Shown here: positions 32,131 to 40,501 of the stretch, piece by piece
How the letters are laid out: every line of letters starts with the position of its first letter
Numbering within the stretch: position 1 is the first letter of the stretch
Origin: Dactylosporangium sp040689395
Lineage (GTDB): Bacteria; Actinomycetota; Actinomycetes; Mycobacteriales; Micromonosporaceae
Assembly (NCBI RefSeq): GCF_040689395.1
Contig: NZ_JBFAZX010000006.1
Coordinates: 1 to 64,000 of the forward strand
Length of the DNA: 64,000 nucleotides
Direction of reading: 5' to 3'
Notes under the pieces: model-generated
Databases searched by the model: none
What the model was told of the DNA's origin: nothing
What the model saw: only the letters and a program-made list of their open reading frames with translations
Program-made: the position numbers and the translations under genes

Positions 32131-32772
32131 TCATGCGGAAGAGAGGTTGGCCATCTCCTTCTCGGCCATCTCCACCTCGGCCAGGAGCTTGGTGTGCTCC
32201 GCGATGAGCCCGTCCAGCAGCCGTCGTGTCACCTGGACACTGTCGTTGCCGACCGAGCGCGTGGTCGCCAGCAGGTTTTCGGCCGCCTCGCGCTGGCGCT
32301 GGCGGCGGGCGTCCCACTGGGCACGCCGGTTGGCCTCCGCCCGGGCCTCCTCGGCGCGGCGCTGAGCCAGGGCCGTCTGGAAGTCCCGCATGGTTTCCTC
32401 GGCGTGCTTGCGGGCGTCCGCGAGCAAAGCCTCGCCGGCGGAACGCGCGTTCTCGAGGTCCTGCCGGGCCTCGGCGCGCAGGGCTCCCGCCTCCTCCTCG
32501 GCGAGGTCGATCATCTGCTGGATGCGCCCGCCTACGACCTTCGCCGACTGGTCGGCGCAGGTGCACTTCTTGAGCTCAGTGCCGAGCTTCTCCACCCGGC
32601 CGGTGAGCTGCTGCTCCCGGTAACGCGCCGCGGCGAGCTCAGTCTCCGCCGTCGTCAGACGCATCTGCAACGTCGCGATGTACCTGTCGACCTGGGCCCG
32701 ATGATAGCCCCGCAGGCTCAACTCGAAGCCGTTCTCGGGGCGAAGCTCGATCTCGCCCGCAACCGCGCTCAT
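32131..32772 (-). CDS. DivIVA-like coiled-coil protein
   Basis: This 213-residue soluble protein starts with a DivIVA/GpsB-type motif (GFELSLRGYHRAQVDRYIAT, residues about 15-34) and continues as an almost unbroken coiled coil rich in Ala, Glu, Arg and Gln to residue 205. A CTCAD motif near 70 interrupts the coil. Proteins of this layout act at curved membranes or as scaffold partners. It sits behind element F, with a GAGGGGG Shine-Dalgarno sequence about 10 nt before the ATG at 32772. It is probably not the main polar-growth DivIVA (Wag31), which normally lies in the ftsZ region. Confidence 0.75.
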   Translation of the reverse strand: MSAVAGEIELRPENGFELSLRGYHRAQVDRYIATLQMRLTTAETELAAARYREQQLTGRVEKLGTELKKCTCADQSAKVVGGRIQQMIDLAEEEAGALRAEARQDLENARSAGEALLADARKHAEETMRDFQTALAQRRAEEARAEANRRAQWDARRQRQREAAENLLATTRSVGNDSVQVTRRLLDGLIAEHTKLLAEVEMAEKEMANLSSA

Positions 32773-32822
32773 GCTGTCTCATCCCCCTCCCCGGCCCGTT
32801 CACGTGACGGGCGACAGCGCGA

Positions 32823-32868
32823 ACGCTGCCGAGGACTGTGGTGACCACGCTTCATCCTTTCCGGGTGA
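32823..32868 (-). promoter_or_regulatory. Three-box element F plus -10, facing the DivIVA-like gene
   Basis: Read on the minus strand: TCACCC (32868-32863), N5, GGATGA (32857-32852), N7, TCACCA (32844-32839), then CAGCGT at 32828-32823. Two boxes differ by one base. Expected +1 is near 32816, giving a leader of about 44 nt. The other direction faces LAL copy 3. Confidence 0.65.
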
Positions 32869-32953
32869 GCCTTCGGCGGGTGGCGTGGCGGTGGAATGGT
32901 GTCGATGGAACCGTTGGCACGTAAGGGAAATCGCGGTGCCAGGGGCGGGCAGA

Positions 32954-32970
32954 CCACCCAACCAGGGTGA
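32954..32970 (+). promoter_or_regulatory. Two-box variant upstream of LAL regulator copy 3
   Basis: CCACCC-AACCA-GGGTGA matches the palindromic part of the element with one change and the same N5 spacer, 98 bp before the GTG of copy 3. The third box at N7 is absent. Confidence 0.45.
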
Positions 32971-33068
32971 GGCGCCGCAGCGTGCGGCGGTGCTTTGCTC
33001 GTCTCGTTTGACCCGGATGAAAGACCAGTGGAAAAACGCGGCCGGGAAAGCGATTTCGGGGGGCACGG

Positions 33069-35642
33069 GTGTCACAAGCGTTGGTACAGCAGGATCGCCG
33101 AGGTTTCGCACCGCCGTCACTGGCGGTGCCGGATCTCCCGCCGGGCTACGTGATGCGGGAGCGGGTGGTCGCCCAGTTGGACACCGCGGTGCGCTCACCG
33201 CTGACGCTGGTGACCGCGCCGGCCGGCTGGGGCAAGACCGCCGCGCTCGTCGCGTGGGCGCGCACGGTGCGCATCGGGGACAACGCCGAGATGCCGGTGG
33301 TGCGCTGGGTGACGTCGCATTCCGAGCACGGCGCGGACGTCCCCGGCCTGCTGCTCGGCGCGCTGTCGGCCCAGTCCGAGAAGAGCGACGGCGACGATCT
33401 CCTGCGCGCGGTGGACGCGCTGCAGCAGCCGCACGTCGTGGTGGTCGACGACGTGCGGGAGATCAGCGACGCCGACGCCCTGGCCGAACTGGAGGCGCTG
33501 GTACGCCACGGCATGGGCCGCCTGCGCCTGGTGCTCTCGTGCCGCCGTGACCCCGCGTTGCCGCTGTACCGCTGGCGCGTCAACGGCTCGCTCACCGAGA
33601 TGCGGACGAACGACCTGTCCCTGACGATCTCCGAGACGGCGCAGCTGCTCGCGGCGCACGACGTGGTGCTGCCGAGCTCGACCCTGTACGCGCTGCACTC
33701 GATCACCGAGGGCTGGCCGGCCGGCGTGCGGCTCGCCGCCATGGCGATGCGCGGCCACCCGGAGCCGGAGCGGGTGCTCGACGACGGCGGCGCGTTCAGC
33801 ACCGCGGTCGGCGACTTCCTCACCGGCGAGGTCATCGACCCGCTGCCGCCGGAGACCCGGCGGCTGCTGCTGGAGACCGCGATCGCGCCGCGGCTCAACG
33901 CCGGCCTGGTCGAGGCGATCACCGGCCGCGACGACGGCGCCCGGGTGCTCGCCGAGCTCAAGGGCTCCAACGCCTTCCTGACCCGCAACGCCGGCCCGGG
34001 CGGCTGGTACCGCTTCCACCCCCTCTTCGCTCGCACCCTGCACGCGGAGCTGCTTCGCCGCAGCCCGGAGCGGGTCGCCGAGCTGCACCGGCGCGCGGCC
34101 GCCTGGCACGGCACATACGGCATCCCGGCCGAGGCGCTGCGCCACGCGCTGCTGGCCGAGGACTGGTCCAGCGCCGTGGAGACGCTCGAGAAGTACTGGC
34201 CCGACATCGTCGGCGGGGTCCGCTACGACCGGCCGCACGAGGCCGCACCGCACGCCCCGGCGTCGGAGGAGAGCACCGACCCCCGCCTGCCGCTGGCGTT
34301 CGCGGCCGAGCGGCTGCGCGTCGGCGACCTGGAGGGCACGCGCGATTTCCTGCGCCGCTGCGGCGGGGACCGCTCGGCACCGATGTTCCGGGCGTTCACG
34401 GCCGCCGAGGCGTGGCTGGCCGGCGACGCCCGCCGGATGATCACCGAGATGTCCGAAATATCGGTCAATACCGATGAATCTCGCGCTTTGGCGCTTCTCG
34501 ATGAGGGCGAGGCCCGGCTCCGCCTCGGCGAGCTGGGCGCGGCCGGCGCCCCGCTGCACGGCGCGCTGGTGCTGGCGCAGCGGGCCGGCATGGCCCAGGC
34601 CCAGGTGTGCGCGGCCAGCCAGCTGGCTGTGCTCGAGTCGCTGCGTGGCCGGCTGCGCGCCGCCGCCCGGCTGGGTCGCCAAGCGCTGGTGACCGCCGAC
34701 CGGTTCGGCATCACCGACGCCACCGACCTCGGCTGGGTGCGGATGGCCCTGGCCGGCGTGTACGGCGAGTGGGACCGCATCGCGGAGGCCGACCGCCTGC
34801 TGGACGAGGCGCTCGACCTCGCCGCCGGCGACCCCGACCTGCTGGTCTCGATCGCCACGGTACGGGCGAAGCTGCGCCACGGCTCGGGCCGGCTCGCGGC
34901 CGCCCTCGAAGTGCTGCACACCGCCCGCCGCGAGCTCGGCGGTGCGCCGCTGGCGCCGGCCGTCGAGCGCGCGCTCGCGCTGACCGAGGCCGAGCTGCGC
35001 ATCAGCGGCGGCGACCTCGGCGCGGCCCGGCGTCTCGTGGCCACCGGCGGCGACCCCGACGTGTTCGCGGGCTGGGCCGCATGCGTGGACGCCTCGGCCG
35101 CGCTCATCGAGGGCAAGGCGGCGGCCGCCGCGACGACCGCCGCGCAGTTCGCCACGCCGTCGGTGGACGCCTCGCTGACGTGGACCGTGCAGGCCGCCAT
35201 CCTCACCAGCCTCGCCGGGCGGGCGCTCGGCGACCGCAACCGGGTGCTGCGCGGCCTGGAGGTGGCCCTCGACATCGCCGAGGAGGAGAGCTTCCGGCGC
35301 CCGTTCCTGGTCGGCGGGCACCCGGTGCGCGACCTGCTGGCGAACTTCGCGCCGCTGCTGCCGGTGTACCACCCGCTGGCCGCGGAGCTCGCGGCCGGCT
35401 CGTCGCCGCTGGCCGGCGGCTCGCGTAGCGGCACGGACGGCAACCTCGTCGAGCCGCTGACCGAGCGGGAGCTGACGGTGCTGCGCTACCTGCAGGGCAC
35501 CATGTCGAACCTGGAGATCGCCTCCACGCTCTACGTGTCGGTCAACACGGTGAAGACCCACGTGAAGAACATCTACCGCAAGCTGCACGCCGGTCGTCGG
35601 CGCGAGGCCGTCGAGCGCGCCCGGGAACTGCGACTGCTGTGA
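33069..35642 (+). CDS. LAL-type (MalT-like) LuxR-family regulator, copy 3
   Basis: This 857-residue protein has Walker A TAPAGWGKTA (about 49-58), Walker B VVVVDDVREI, a helical-repeat sensor region and a C-terminal LuxR HTH (LTERELTVLRYLQGTMSNLE, then VNTVKTHVKNIYRKLHAGRR) almost identical to that of copy 2. The two may therefore read the same DNA boxes while sensing different signals. GTG 33069 follows GGGGGG. The stop overlaps the next GTG (GTGA), and the gene after that overlaps by ATGA, making a three-gene translationally coupled operon with two small membrane proteins. Confidence 0.87.
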   Translation: MSQALVQQDRRGFAPPSLAVPDLPPGYVMRERVVAQLDTAVRSPLTLVTAPAGWGKTAALVAWARTVRIGDNAEMPVVRWVTSHSEHGADVPGLLLGALSAQSEKSDGDDLLRAVDALQQPHVVVVDDVREISDADALAELEALVRHGMGRLRLVLSCRRDPALPLYRWRVNGSLTEMRTNDLSLTISETAQLLAAHDVVLPSSTLYALHSITEGWPAGVRLAAMAMRGHPEPERVLDDGGAFSTAVGDFLTGEVIDPLPPETRRLLLETAIAPRLNAGLVEAITGRDDGARVLAELKGSNAFLTRNAGPGGWYRFHPLFARTLHAELLRRSPERVAELHRRAAAWHGTYGIPAEALRHALLAEDWSSAVETLEKYWPDIVGGVRYDRPHEAAPHAPASEESTDPRLPLAFAAERLRVGDLEGTRDFLRRCGGDRSAPMFRAFTAAEAWLAGDARRMITEMSEISVNTDESRALALLDEGEARLRLGELGAAGAPLHGALVLAQRAGMAQAQVCAASQLAVLESLRGRLRAAARLGRQALVTADRFGITDATDLGWVRMALAGVYGEWDRIAEADRLLDEALDLAAGDPDLLVSIATVRAKLRHGSGRLAAALEVLHTARRELGGAPLAPAVERALALTEAELRISGGDLGAARRLVATGGDPDVFAGWAACVDASAALIEGKAAAAATTAAQFATPSVDASLTWTVQAAILTSLAGRALGDRNRVLRGLEVALDIAEEESFRRPFLVGGHPVRDLLANFAPLLPVYHPLAAELAAGSSPLAGGSRSGTDGNLVEPLTERELTVLRYLQGTMSNLEIASTLYVSVNTVKTHVKNIYRKLHAGRRREAVERARELRLL

Positions 35643-36118
35643 GCGCTGCGCCGGCGACCCTGGTGAAGGCCGTCGACGCCGGGGCGCGCCCGGGAGCGGC
35701 GAGCGCCGCCACCCACCGCGCCCTGTGGGGTGCGCTGGCCGCCGCGGTCGCCTGGCCGGTGCTCAACGTCTGCGGTGTCGCGCACGCGGAGGTCGCGGCG
35801 GCCGCGGTCGGCCTGCTCACGGTCCTACCGTGGCTGGGACCCCTGCTGGGGGTGCTGCTCGCGGCGGTCCTCGCGGCGCTGGTGCCGCAGCCGTACGCCC
35901 CGCTCGTGGGATTGGCCGCCGCCGCGCTCGTGACGCTGGCCGCGGCGCCGGCCCAGCACCCGCCCGGCTGGCTCGGCCCGCTGTCGATCCCGGTGGCCTC
36001 GGCCGCGGTGGTGCTCGGCGGTGCGGTGGGCGGCGTGTTCGGCGCGCTGGCCGCGCTCGTGCTGGCCAGCGCCGGGGTCCGGCTGCGCCGGCGGTTCCGG
36101 CCCGGGACCGCTTCATGA
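35639..36118 (+). CDS. Small polytopic membrane protein coupled to the LAL regulator
   Basis: This 159-residue Ala/Leu/Val-rich protein has about five hydrophobic segments (about 25-45, 50-66, 68-84, 88-105, 118-147) and a basic C-terminus (RLRRRFRPGTAS). It starts at the GTG overlapping the LAL copy 3 stop and ends overlapping the next gene's ATG. No family is recognised. Coupling to a one-component regulator suggests a signalling or effector role at the membrane, which is inference from position only. Confidence 0.65.
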   Translation: MSAAPATLVKAVDAGARPGAASAATHRALWGALAAAVAWPVLNVCGVAHAEVAAAAVGLLTVLPWLGPLLGVLLAAVLAALVPQPYAPLVGLAAAALVTLAAAPAQHPPGWLGPLSIPVASAAVVLGGAVGGVFGALAALVLASAGVRLRRRFRPGTAS

Positions 36119-36954
36119 TCGAATACCTGCGCGGGCTCCGGGTCGGGATACTGCGATGGGGCGGGACCGCCGTCGAGCGCGGCCTCGCGGCCGTCGAGGA
36201 CGAGACGCCGACCGGGCGCGGCTCCCGCGCTCCCGATGCCGGGCCTTTCTGGCCTGTCGACAAATGGGTCCATGCGCTCTACGCGGCCGGTCTGACGGCC
36301 GCCGCCGCGGTCGCGCTCGCGATCAACTGGCTCGGGCCGCCGGCGGTGGTGCGCACGTTCCTGGCGGTCGTCGCGGCGACGATGTTCCTGCTGGTCGGCT
36401 ACATGCTGGTGCGCACTCCGACCCGCCGGGGACAGGCGATGCGGCGATACCTCACCGACCCTCGCGACCGCACCGAGTTCGAGACCGCGGCCGCGAACGC
36501 CGACCGGATCCGGCTGACCTGGCCGGCGCTGGAGCGGCTGGGCGAGCCGTCCGACCCCACGGCGACGCTGGAGCGCGCGCTGTGGGACCTGGCGCAGGCC
36601 CTCGCCGAGCGCGGCGAACTGCGCGCCGCCGACCGCGACCTGCGCGCCTCGGTCGGCGACCCGATCGGCGCGGGCAGCCTGTTCAGCGCGGTCACCGACC
36701 GGCAGGCGGAGATCGCGGGCCGGCTCACCGAGGTCGACGCGGAGGTGCGCCGCCGCTCCGGACAGTTGCGCAAGCTGGCCGTGCTGTGCCAGGACTTCCT
36801 GGACCAGCGCGCCGCGCAGAGTCGCGCCCGGATGCGGGTCACCGCGGCCGACGCGCTGCTGGGCTCGCTGCGCTCGCGCCCGGAGCCGGACCTGGTCGAA
36901 CGCACCGAGGTGGTACTCGCGGCGTATCAGGAGCTAGCCGACGAATACGGCTGA
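36115..36954 (+). CDS. Membrane protein with cytoplasmic coiled-coil tail
   Basis: This 279-residue protein has two membrane helices (about 52-70 and 76-101) after a ~45-residue N-terminal segment, then a cytoplasmic region of about 175 residues rich in Ala, Arg and Glu (ALERALWDLAQALAERGELR) that is helical and partly coiled coil. ATG 36115 overlaps the preceding stop by 4 bp. It is the last gene of the LAL copy 3 operon. No family is recognised. Confidence 0.65.
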   Translation: MIEYLRGLRVGILRWGGTAVERGLAAVEDETPTGRGSRAPDAGPFWPVDKWVHALYAAGLTAAAAVALAINWLGPPAVVRTFLAVVAATMFLLVGYMLVRTPTRRGQAMRRYLTDPRDRTEFETAAANADRIRLTWPALERLGEPSDPTATLERALWDLAQALAERGELRAADRDLRASVGDPIGAGSLFSAVTDRQAEIAGRLTEVDAEVRRRSGQLRKLAVLCQDFLDQRAAQSRARMRVTAADALLGSLRSRPEPDLVERTEVVLAAYQELADEYG

Positions 36955-36981
36955 TCCCGGTTGATCGGCTACCCTGCCGAG

Positions 36982-38637
36982 GTGCGGCAGAGGCTGGTGA
37001 TCGGGATCGGATGCGTGGTGGCGGCCGTCGGGCTGTTCCTCGCATACCTGCGAATGGCCCGCGCGTTTCCGATCAACGGCGACGGCGCGAGCAACGCCCT
37101 GCAGGCCTGGGACATGTTCCACGGCAACCCGCTGTTGAAGGGCTGGGCACTCTCCGACGTGTCCTTCTACCCGACGGAGCTGGTGCAGTACGGCATCGTC
37201 CAGTGGTTCACCGGCCTCACCGCCGACCAGGTCCACGTGACCGCCGCCATCACCTACACGATGATCTTCTTCCTGGCGGCCGTGCTGGCGAAGGGCCGGG
37301 CCACGGGCGTGGAGGGCTGGCTGCGCATCGGCGTGGCCGTCGCGATCCTGCTGCTGCCGGTGCCGGGCACCGGCTACCAGACGCTGCTGTCCTCGCCGAA
37401 CCACACCGGCTCGGCGGTGCCGCTGCTGCTGGCCTGGCTCGTCCTGGACCGCTCGCGGCAGCGGGTCTGGACCCCGGTCCTGGTCGCCGCGCTGCTGGGC
37501 TGGGGCGCGATGGGCGACCCGCTCATCACGTTCGTCGGCGCGGTACCCCTGATCGTCGTCTGCGCCTACCGCGCCCTGCGTTCCCGGGGCGCCGAGCGCC
37601 TCTTCGAGCTGAGCCTGGTGCTGGCCGGCGCGGCGTCGGTGGGCGTGTCGCGCGCGTTCCGCCACCTGCTGGACTCCCTCGGCGCGTTCCAGTCTCCGCA
37701 CCCGCCGATCGAGCTGGCGCCGCTGTCGGACTGGCCCCACCGCGCGTGGATGACGGCGCGGATGCTCGGCGTCGTCTTCGGAACCCACCGCCCCGGCTGG
37801 CACCCGCCGGCGTTCGAGCTGGCGCTCTCGGCGCTGCACCTGATCGGCTTCCTGGTGGCGCTGGCCGCGTTCGCCGTCACGGTCGTACGCGCGCTGCGCG
37901 GCACGGCGGACCGGGTCGACTCGGTCATGATCGCCGCGATCACGTGCAACCTGGGCGCGGAGGTCGTCTCCACGATCTCGGTGGACCTGATGGCGGCCCG
38001 GGAGATCGCCCCGGTCCTGCCGATGGGCGCGGTACTGGCCGCGCGCCTGGCCGGCCCCTGGCTCGCCGCGCGCCACCCGGTCCCGGCCGCCGCCTCGCAC
38101 TCCGGCCCTGGCGCCGCCTCCCGCGCAGCCCTGGACGCCGCAAGAACCGCAGGCGATGGTTCGCGAATACCCGCGAAGGCGCCTCGCCCGGTGTGGATCG
38201 GGCGCGGGGTGCTCGCCGGCGTGCTGGCCGTCTTCGCGATCACGCTGGTCGCCTACGCACCGCCGCGGGCCGAGCCGTCCGAGGCCCAGGAGGCCGCCGA
38301 CTACCTGCGCTCACGGGGCCTGAGCTACGGCCTGGGCGCGTACTGGGCCTCGAACAACATCACCGTCACCACCGAGCGCGGGGTCACCGTCGCGCCCGTG
38401 GTCGGCGGCGGCGACCGGCTCGTCCCGTTCTGCTGGCAGTCGAAGGCCGCCATGTACGACGCCGGCGCGCACGACGCACGGTTCGTCGTCTTCGAGAAGG
38501 ACCGCCCGTTCTACGGCACGCCCGAGCAGGCCGAACACATGTGGGGCCCGCCCGTGCAGCGGCACGACGTCGGCAAGTACGCGATCCTGCTGTACAACGT
38601 CAATCTCCTGGACGGCTTCCCACCGCATTGCGGGTAG
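36982..38637 (+). CDS. Polytopic membrane protein, GT-C-like
   Basis: This protein of about 551 residues has about ten hydrophobic helices and an extracytoplasmic first loop with FPINGDGASNALQAWDMFHG, placed as in GT-C glycosyltransferases or related lipid-linked sugar enzymes, though no DxD or DE catalytic pair is obvious. A C-terminal soluble part (about 435-551) contains YLRSRGLSYGLGAYWASNNI and YDAGAHDARFVVFEKDRPFY, as seen in actinobacterial envelope proteins of unknown role. GTG 36982 is used; TTG 36961 is in frame. A role in cell-wall glycan synthesis is possible but unproven. Confidence 0.65.
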   Translation: MRQRLVIGIGCVVAAVGLFLAYLRMARAFPINGDGASNALQAWDMFHGNPLLKGWALSDVSFYPTELVQYGIVQWFTGLTADQVHVTAAITYTMIFFLAAVLAKGRATGVEGWLRIGVAVAILLLPVPGTGYQTLLSSPNHTGSAVPLLLAWLVLDRSRQRVWTPVLVAALLGWGAMGDPLITFVGAVPLIVVCAYRALRSRGAERLFELSLVLAGAASVGVSRAFRHLLDSLGAFQSPHPPIELAPLSDWPHRAWMTARMLGVVFGTHRPGWHPPAFELALSALHLIGFLVALAAFAVTVVRALRGTADRVDSVMIAAITCNLGAEVVSTISVDLMAAREIAPVLPMGAVLAARLAGPWLAARHPVPAAASHSGPGAASRAALDAARTAGDGSRIPAKAPRPVWIGRGVLAGVLAVFAITLVAYAPPRAEPSEAQEAADYLRSRGLSYGLGAYWASNNITVTTERGVTVAPVVGGGDRLVPFCWQSKAAMYDAGAHDARFVVFEKDRPFYGTPEQAEHMWGPPVQRHDVGKYAILLYNVNLLDGFPPHCG

Positions 38638-38661
38638 CGATCCGTCGATACGATCGCAGCT

Positions 38662-40401
38662 GTGCGCAAGTTCGTCGTCTGGGGTGACAACGCACTGGCT
38701 CGCCGGCTCGTCGGCGAGCTGATCAACACGTACTCGGCACAGGTCACGGTCATCGTGCCGGACCTGACCGCCAACCAGGCGCCGGAGATCGCCGACATCC
38801 ACGCCGACGACGATCCCGCCTCCCGGCCGGTCGTGATCGCCGCGCGGAAGCTCACCCGGGCCGTGTTCGAGACGGCCGACCTGACCGACGCCGACGCGAT
38901 CGCGTTCGTCGACACCGACGACGTGGCCAACGTCGACGCCGCGCTCATCGCCCGCGAGGTCGACCCGACGATCCGGGTCGTGCTGCGCATGTTCAACACC
39001 GTTCTCGGCGCCGGCGTCGTCGAGCGGCTGTCCAACTGCGCGGTGCTGTCGGCTTCCGAGATCGCCGCCCCCGCGTTCGTCGCCGCCGCGCTCGGCGACA
39101 GCAACCCGGCGACGATCCGGCTCTCCGACGGCCAGCAGCTGATGGCCGTCGACCGGTCGTCGGCCAGCCCCGCCGACATTCGCTGCGGCCTGGCCGTCAC
39201 GGCGCAAGCGCAGAGCCTGCCCGCCGACGAGGACCGCGCCGACCTGGTGCTCACCAGCGTCTACGGCCAGCGAACGATCGAGCGGCGCCGCCCGCGCCGC
39301 CATCCGCTGCGCGCGTCGCGGCTGCTGCTCGGCGGCGGGCTCCGGCGAATCCTGGCCGCCTCGGTCGCGATCCTGGCCCTGGGCACGGTCGCGGTGGCGG
39401 CCGCGCGCCACGTCGGGGCGTGGAAGGCGTTGTACCTCGCCGTCCTCACCGCCCTCGGCGGCGCCAATCCCGACGCCGACGCCCCCGTGTCGGCGCAGGC
39501 AGTGGACCTCGTGCTGGTCGTCGCGGGCGTCGCGATCATCCCGGCCCTCACCGCGGCCGTCGTCGGCATCGTGGTCAAGGCCCGGCTGGCGATCGCCGCC
39601 GGCGGGCTCAGCGAGCCGGTCTCCGGCCACGTCGTGGTGGCCGGCCTGGGCAACGTCGGCACCCGAGTGCTGCGCGAGCTGCACGACCTCGGCATCGACG
39701 TGGTCGCGGTCGACCGCGACGAACAGGCCCGCGGCGTGCAGGTGGGCCGGGACCTCGGCCTGCCGGTGATCATCGGGGACGTCACCAACCCGGACACCCT
39801 GCGGGCCGCCTCGGTGGCGACCGCGCGCTGCCTGGTCGTGGTCACCACCGCGGATGTGACCAACCTGGAGGCCGCGCTGCTGGGCCGCGACCTGGCCCGC
39901 CGCGCCGACCCGGACATCCAGCTGCGGGTCGTGCTGCGGCTGTTCGAGGAGGACTTCGCCCGCCGGATCAAGACGGCGTTCGACATCAACCTGTCCCGCA
40001 GCGTGTCGTACCTCGCCGCGCCCGCCTTCGCCGCCTCCATGGTGGGCAACGAGGTCATCGACACGATCCCGGTCGGCCGCCGGGTGCTGCTCGTGGCCGA
40101 GGTGCCGGTCGGGGCCGGCTCGCAGCTGGAGGGCAAGTACTTCCGCGAGGTCAGCAAGCCGGGCCTGGTCCGCCTGGTCGCGGTGCAAACGGGGCGCGCC
40201 GGGCTGGGCGTGGGGGTGCAGACGTTCTGGGCTCCGGAGCGCAACCGCTGGCGCACCCTGGACCGCACCCACACGATGGTCGTCGTGGCCACCCGGGCCG
40301 GCCTGGTGGCGCTGCTGGAGCGGGCCGCGGGCGTGGACGACCCGCCGCCGTTCCATCCGCCGTCGGCGCCGCCCCTGCTGAAGCCGCAACCCCGGGAGTG
40401 A
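38662..40401 (+). CDS. Two-RCK (TrkA-N) membrane protein, channel-like without the K+ filter
   Basis: This 579-residue protein has an N-terminal degenerate Rossmann domain (VVWGDNALARRLVGELINTY), two central membrane helices (about 230-250 and 275-300), then a canonical TrkA-N domain (GHVVVAGLGNVGTRVLREL, with the acidic VVAVDRDE) and a TrkA-C-like end. The layout recalls 2-TM potassium channels with RCK domains, but the segment between the helices (LAVLTALGGANPDADAP) lacks the TVGYG filter. It may therefore be an NAD-binding regulator or a channel of other selectivity. Start GTG at 38662. Confidence 0.8.
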   Translation: MRKFVVWGDNALARRLVGELINTYSAQVTVIVPDLTANQAPEIADIHADDDPASRPVVIAARKLTRAVFETADLTDADAIAFVDTDDVANVDAALIAREVDPTIRVVLRMFNTVLGAGVVERLSNCAVLSASEIAAPAFVAAALGDSNPATIRLSDGQQLMAVDRSSASPADIRCGLAVTAQAQSLPADEDRADLVLTSVYGQRTIERRRPRRHPLRASRLLLGGGLRRILAASVAILALGTVAVAAARHVGAWKALYLAVLTALGGANPDADAPVSAQAVDLVLVVAGVAIIPALTAAVVGIVVKARLAIAAGGLSEPVSGHVVVAGLGNVGTRVLRELHDLGIDVVAVDRDEQARGVQVGRDLGLPVIIGDVTNPDTLRAASVATARCLVVVTTADVTNLEAALLGRDLARRADPDIQLRVVLRLFEEDFARRIKTAFDINLSRSVSYLAAPAFAASMVGNEVIDTIPVGRRVLLVAEVPVGAGSQLEGKYFREVSKPGLVRLVAVQTGRAGLGVGVQTFWAPERNRWRTLDRTHTMVVVATRAGLVALLERAAGVDDPPPFHPPSAPPLLKPQPRE

Positions 40402-40501
40402 TATCGGTCACGACCGACGTCGCCGGGCGACACCGTGGCATGAGTGTGCGGGTGATCCGGCGGCGGCGCATGAAGGACCCGGCCCGGGGTACGCACGGCG
40501 A

